Positions 60,618-64,000 of a stretch of DNA of 64,000 nucleotides are shown piece after piece. The stretch lies in NCBI GenBank assembly GCA_002387205.1, contig DGLA01000012.1, positions 124,001-188,000 on the forward strand, given 5' to 3'. Source of the DNA: Stutzerimonas stutzeri. Lineage in GTDB: Bacteria > Pseudomonadota > Gammaproteobacteria > Pseudomonadales > Pseudomonadaceae. The stretch's first letter is position 1. Each line of letters starts with the position of its first letter. The notes beneath the pieces were generated by a model. That model did no database searches. It saw only the letters and a program-made list of their open reading frames with translations, and was not told where the DNA came from. The translations under genes and the position numbers were made by a program.

Positions 60618-62030
60618 TCAACGAATGCTGGGGCCGATGAAGCGGCTTTCCGATTCGTCCTCGATGGTGGGGTCATCAGCCGAACGGATATGAAAGACGA
60701 TTTCGTTCGTACTCGATGGGAGCTTTTCGGGTGCAACCGAAAGCTCGACGGGTATGGTGACCAGCTCACCTGCTGCCGCCTGAACTTCGCTGCGCCCTTC
60801 GTACTTCAGGCCATCCAGACCAGACGCTTCTATGACAAACGTCTGCTCGTTCTGCGCCTTGTTCATGACTTTCAACGTATAGACGTTTTCGATCCGGCCC
60901 TGCTCGTTTTCCCTGTAGAGCACGCGGTCCTTGAGCACGTCGAGCTTGACCAGTGCGCGATCGCTCACGGCGTAGGTGAAGACGCCCATCATGGCGACCA
61001 GCGCGACGGCGTAGCCGATCAGGCGGGGCCGGACCAGATGAGTTTTCTGACCAGACAGGTTGTGCTCGGTGGTGTAGCTGATGAGTCCGCGTGGGTAGTT
61101 CATCTTATCCATGATGGTGTCACAGGCGTCGATGCAGGCAGCGCAACCGATGCATTCGATCTGCAGGCCGTCGCGGATGTCGATGCCTGTGGGGCAGACC
61201 TGTACGCACATCGTGCAATCGATGCAGTCCCCGAGGCCCATGGCCTTGTAGTCTGCATCCTTCTTGCGAGGACCACGCCGCTCACCACGGCGCGGATCGT
61301 AGGAAACGATCAGTGTGTCCTTGTCGAACATAACGCTCTGGAACCGTGCGTAGGGGCACATATAGATGCACACCTGCTCGCGCAAATAGCCGGCGTTGCC
61401 ATAGGTCGCCAATGTAAAGAAAGCGACCCAGAACGCCGCCCAGCCGCCGACCTGGAAAGTCAGCAGATCCGGCACGAGCTCGCGGATCGGGGTGAAGTAA
61501 CCGACGAACGTGATGCCGATCGCGAGGGAAACCGCCAGCCAGATAGCGTGCTTGGCAAGCTTGCGAAAAAACTTGTTGCGGCTCATTGGCGCCTTGTCCA
61601 GCTTCATACGCTGGTTGCGGTCACCTTCGGTGATCTTTTCGGCCCACATGAACACCCAGGTGAATACGCTCTGCGGACAGGTATAGCCGCACCAGACACG
61701 CCCGGCGAATACCGTGATGAAGAACAGTCCGAAGGCGCAGATGATCAGCAGTGCAGACAGCAGAATGAAGTCCTGCGGCCAGAACGTGGCGCCGAAGATA
61801 TAGAACTTGCGCTCGGGCAAGTCCCACCAGACAGCCTGCCGCCCGTTCCAGTTAAGCCAAACGGTGCCGAAGTAGAGGACGAACAGGAGTGCACCACCAA
61901 CCCGTCGCAGGTTGCGAAACAGGCCGGTAAAGGCGCGGGTGTAGATCTTTTCACGCGCCGCGTAGAGATCGGCTGACGCGTTGACCTTGGCCGGAGGAGT
62001 TACATCATGAACGGGGATTTGCTCAGTCAT
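60618..62030 (-). CDS. ccoG: cbb3 accessory protein CcoG (RdxA/FixG)
   Basis: 470 residues, five or six membrane segments, a ferredoxin-like domain with CIDCTMCVQVCPTGIDIR and CIGCAACIDACDTIM (two [4Fe-4S] clusters) near residues 265-307 and a C-terminal periplasmic Ig-like domain. RdxA-like proteins reduce copper for CcoN. First gene of the ccoGHIS set, separated by a 135-base gap from ccoP, in which no ANR box was found. Confidence 0.94.
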   Translation of the reverse strand: MTEQIPVHDVTPPAKVNASADLYAAREKIYTRAFTGLFRNLRRVGGALLFVLYFGTVWLNWNGRQAVWWDLPERKFYIFGATFWPQDFILLSALLIICAFGLFFITVFAGRVWCGYTCPQSVFTWVFMWAEKITEGDRNQRMKLDKAPMSRNKFFRKLAKHAIWLAVSLAIGITFVGYFTPIRELVPDLLTFQVGGWAAFWVAFFTLATYGNAGYLREQVCIYMCPYARFQSVMFDKDTLIVSYDPRRGERRGPRKKDADYKAMGLGDCIDCTMCVQVCPTGIDIRDGLQIECIGCAACIDACDTIMDKMNYPRGLISYTTEHNLSGQKTHLVRPRLIGYAVALVAMMGVFTYAVSDRALVKLDVLKDRVLYRENEQGRIENVYTLKVMNKAQNEQTFVIEASGLDGLKYEGRSEVQAAAGELVTIPVELSVAPEKLPSSTNEIVFHIRSADDPTIEDESESRFIGPSIR

Positions 62031-62134
62031 CGAGTGTGTACCACGGCGTTGGGTGAGTGTCCCGGCGGTGCGTGCCTACCGGGATCGATTTCAGACCTGC
62101 TGCGAATGGTACGCCCCGATGTTTGGCGTCAGGT

Positions 62135-62149
62135 GCGACCGAGGGTCGC
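62135..62149. repeat. hairpin in the ccoP-ccoG gap
   Basis: GCGACC and GGTCGC pair around GAG, 16 bases after the ccoP stop on the minus strand. No T-run; at most an mRNA end signal before the ccoG promoter. Confidence 0.35.
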
Positions 62150-62165
62150 TCCCGATGCTCGCCGA

Positions 62166-63083
62166 TCAGTTCTCCGCCTTTTGTGAAAGGCTGTACACAT
62201 AGGCTGCCAGCAGGTGCACCTTGTCGTTGCCAAGGTTCGCTTCCTGCGCTGGCATACGACCGTTGCGACCATAACGCAGGGTCTGCTGAATCTGTCCGAA
62301 GCTCGAGCCGTAAAGCCAGACGTTATCGGTCAGGTTCGGTGCGCCCATGGCCTGGGTGCCTTTCCCTTCAGGTCCATGACAGGCTACACAGTTGGCTGCG
62401 AAGATTTTTTGACCCTGCTCAATGTCGACGCTTATACCCTCAGGGGTATCGCGACCGGACAGGCTGCGCACATAGCCGGCAACGTTACGGATGCCTTCTT
62501 CGCCAATCACGTCACGCCATGCCGGCATTGCTGCCTGGCGCCCGCCAAGGATGGTCGTCTTGATGGTTTCCGGCTCACCGCCCCACAGCCAGTCATGGTC
62601 GGTCAGGTTGGGGAAGCCATAGGCGCCTTTGGCATCGGAGCCGTGGCAGACGGAGCAGTTGGAAGCAAACAGTCGTCCACCCATCTTCAGCGCCTGCGGA
62701 TCCTGAGCGACTTCCTCGACCGGCATCGAGGCGAACTTCGCGTAAAGCGGTCCATACAGTTCGTTGGCCTTGTCCACTTCACGCTGCCATTCCTTGACCT
62801 GGGTCCACCCGCCTTCATAGCCGGGCAGCATGCCTTTCCAGTTGCCCAGGCCAGGGTAGAGCGCCAGATAGCCGAGGGCAAAGATCACTGTGGCGACGAA
62901 CAGCATGAACCACCAGCGCGGAAGCGGGTTGTCGTATTCCTCGATGCCGTCATAGGAATGGCCGACGGTTTCTTCGGTGCTGTCGTGGCGTTGTCCCTTG
63001 CGAGTTGCGAGCAGCAGCCAGACCAGGGCAGCAATGGTGCCCAGGCTCAGCAGGGTGATGTACCAACTCCAAAACGAGGTCAT
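62166..63083 (-). CDS. ccoP: cbb3 oxidase diheme cytochrome subunit CcoP
   Basis: 305 residues: two N-terminal membrane segments and two CxxCH haem sites, CSVCHG and CVACHG, with Met ligands in MPAWRDVIG and MPAQEANLG. It takes electrons from cytochrome c and passes them to CcoO. Stop lies 135 bases before ccoG. Overlaps none; ccoQ ends immediately before it. Confidence 0.96.
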   Translation of the reverse strand: MTSFWSWYITLLSLGTIAALVWLLLATRKGQRHDSTEETVGHSYDGIEEYDNPLPRWWFMLFVATVIFALGYLALYPGLGNWKGMLPGYEGGWTQVKEWQREVDKANELYGPLYAKFASMPVEEVAQDPQALKMGGRLFASNCSVCHGSDAKGAYGFPNLTDHDWLWGGEPETIKTTILGGRQAAMPAWRDVIGEEGIRNVAGYVRSLSGRDTPEGISVDIEQGQKIFAANCVACHGPEGKGTQAMGAPNLTDNVWLYGSSFGQIQQTLRYGRNGRMPAQEANLGNDKVHLLAAYVYSLSQKAEN

Positions 63084-63266
63084 TTATTTCTTACTCCTGG
63101 AAGCTTCTTCATCACGCTTCTTGGCCTCGGGCTCATCCGCAAAGGGCAGGTTGGCTGCTTCGTCAAAACTTTTCTTGCGCTTGCTGCTGTAGGCCCAGAG
63201 CACGACGCCAATGAAAGCGACGAAAACCAGAATGGTGCCCAGACCGCGAAGAGTCCCGATTTCCAT
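63084..63266 (-). CDS. ccoQ: cbb3 oxidase small subunit CcoQ
   Basis: 60 residues: one membrane helix LRGLGTILVFVAFIGVVLWAY then a charged tail (KRKKSFDEAANLPFADEPEAKKRDEE). The ccoQ family stabilises the CcoNOP complex. It lies between ccoO and ccoP, 6 bases after ccoO and with no gap to ccoP. Confidence 0.95.
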   Translation of the reverse strand: MEIGTLRGLGTILVFVAFIGVVLWAYSSKRKKSFDEAANLPFADEPEAKKRDEEASRSKK

Positions 63267-63272
63267 GGTGCG

Positions 63273-63884
63273 TTACCGTTTGTTGGTGAGTGCAGTGCCA
63301 AGTACTTGCAGGTAGGCGACGAGGGCGTCCATCTCGGTCTTGCCCTTTACCGCATCCTTGGCACCGGCGATGTCTTCCTCGGTGTAAGGCACACCTACGC
63401 TACGCAAGGCTTCCATCTTCTTGGCTGTGTTCTTGCCATCAAGACTGTGCTCCACCAGCCAGGGATAGGACGGCATCTTTGACTCGGGCACCACGTTGCG
63501 CGGGTTGTACAGGTGCGCGCGATGCCAGTCATCCGAGTAGCGTCCACCGACGCGGGCCAGGTCCGGACCGGTGCGCTTGGAGCCCCACAGGAAGGGGTGG
63601 TCGTAGACGCTTTCACCTGCGACCGAGTAGTGACCATAACGCTCGGTTTCGGCGCGGAACGGACGGATCATCTGCGAGTGGCAGCCCACGCAGCCTTCAC
63701 GGATGTACAGGTCGCGGCCTTCGAGCTGCAGCGCGGTGTAGGGCTTCATGCCCTCGACCGGCTCGTTGACGGCGTCCTGGAAGAACAGCGGAACGATCTG
63801 GGTCAGGCCGCCGATGCTTACCGCAAGGATCATGAACAGGGTCAGCAGACCGACGTTCTTTTCGAGTATTTCGTGATTCTTCAT
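63273..63884 (-). CDS. ccoO: cbb3 oxidase monoheme cytochrome subunit CcoO
   Basis: 203 residues with an N-terminal membrane anchor (LLTLFMILAVSIGGLTQIVPLFF), the haem site REGCVGCHSQMIRPFRAE near 68-80 and the usual GPDLARVGGRYSDDWHRAHLYNPR. Passes electrons from CcoP to the CcoN catalytic subunit. Its ATG follows the ccoN stop by 12 bases. Confidence 0.97.
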   Translation of the reverse strand: MKNHEILEKNVGLLTLFMILAVSIGGLTQIVPLFFQDAVNEPVEGMKPYTALQLEGRDLYIREGCVGCHSQMIRPFRAETERYGHYSVAGESVYDHPFLWGSKRTGPDLARVGGRYSDDWHRAHLYNPRNVVPESKMPSYPWLVEHSLDGKNTAKKMEALRSVGVPYTEEDIAGAKDAVKGKTEMDALVAYLQVLGTALTNKR

Positions 63885-63896
63885 CTATCCGTTTCC

Positions 63897-64000
63897 TCAG
63901 GCGATCTGTGCCGCAGCGTCGAGTTCGGACGCCTTGGATACACGAACGGTGCGCCAGGTGTTGTAGGCCATCAGCAGCATGCCGGTGAGGAAGAATGCAC
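63897..64000 (-). CDS. ccoN: cbb3 oxidase catalytic subunit CcoN, 3' end
   Basis: 34 codons before the stop: a last membrane helix with LTGMLLMAYNTWRTVRVSK and the tail ASELDAAAQIA, typical of CcoN. The catalytic part, with haems b and b3 and CuB, lies past the right edge. Gene order ccoNOQP is as in P. aeruginosa; only one copy of ccoO, ccoQ and ccoP is visible here. Confidence 0.9.
   Translation of the reverse strand, partial: AFFLTGMLLMAYNTWRTVRVSKASELDAAAQIA

Overview
The window reads as a chromosomal segment of a gammaproteobacterium of the Pseudomonas group. It is GC-rich, has compact operons, and carries the block dnaX-ybaB-recR and the block apt-anr-hemN with ccoN/O/Q/P-ccoG/H/I/S. 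It also has OprD-type porins, a LiuA-type isovaleryl-CoA dehydrogenase and many LysR/AraC/sigma54 regulators. Calls come from reading the translations and motifs; no database search was made.

Layout. 1-12.4 kb is a catabolic region: isovaleryl-CoA dehydrogenase (cut by the left edge), a divergent acyl-CoA synthetase, an AhpD-like protein, an OprD-family porin, a complete branched-chain-amino-acid-type ABC importer (two ATPases, binding protein, two permeases), an enoyl-CoA hydratase, and overlapping LysR and AraC regulators. Two similar palindromic sites, one between liuA and the synthetase and one before the importer, suggest a common regulator. 12.4-19.6 kb holds an LRR-protein kinase with a membrane partner, an RlmN-like radical SAM enzyme, an MFS carrier, a DUF1883 protein, a MarR-EamA pair with a striking hairpin at the start codon, a chorismate mutase and an acetyltransferase. 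19.7-30.3 kb holds a Fur-controlled TonB receptor, a membrane-anchored endo/exonuclease/phosphatase, a secreted GH5 hydrolase, a class V aminotransferase, a PAS-GGDEF-EAL protein, a DedA-like protein and a UvdE-type UV endonuclease.

30.4-37.8 kb has a flavin monooxygenase with an NTF2-like N-terminal domain, transcribed from a recognisable sigma54 promoter and divergent from its presumed AcoR-like activator. An SF1 helicase, a frameshifted glutathione S-transferase and what looks like a decayed Rnk/GreA-type gene follow. 37.9-45.4 kb has hpd, a spermidine synthase, an RraB-like protein, a LysR-TSUP permease pair with a clear operator, a MATE exporter and pdxB. 45.5-52.2 kb has dnaX-ybaB-recR and a four-gene nitrate/sulfonate-type ABC operon ending in a second periplasmic binding-like protein.

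52.2-64 kb is a respiration and redox block read mostly leftward: SCO copper chaperone, apt, anr, hemN with an ANR box, then (across rightward nadE) a DsbD/TauE-like protein, ccoS, ccoI, ccoH, ccoG, and the cbb3 oxidase ccoP, ccoQ, ccoO and the 3' end of ccoN. Together these make, metallate and regulate a microaerobic terminal oxidase. No CRISPR array, prophage, IS element, tRNA or rRNA gene was seen.
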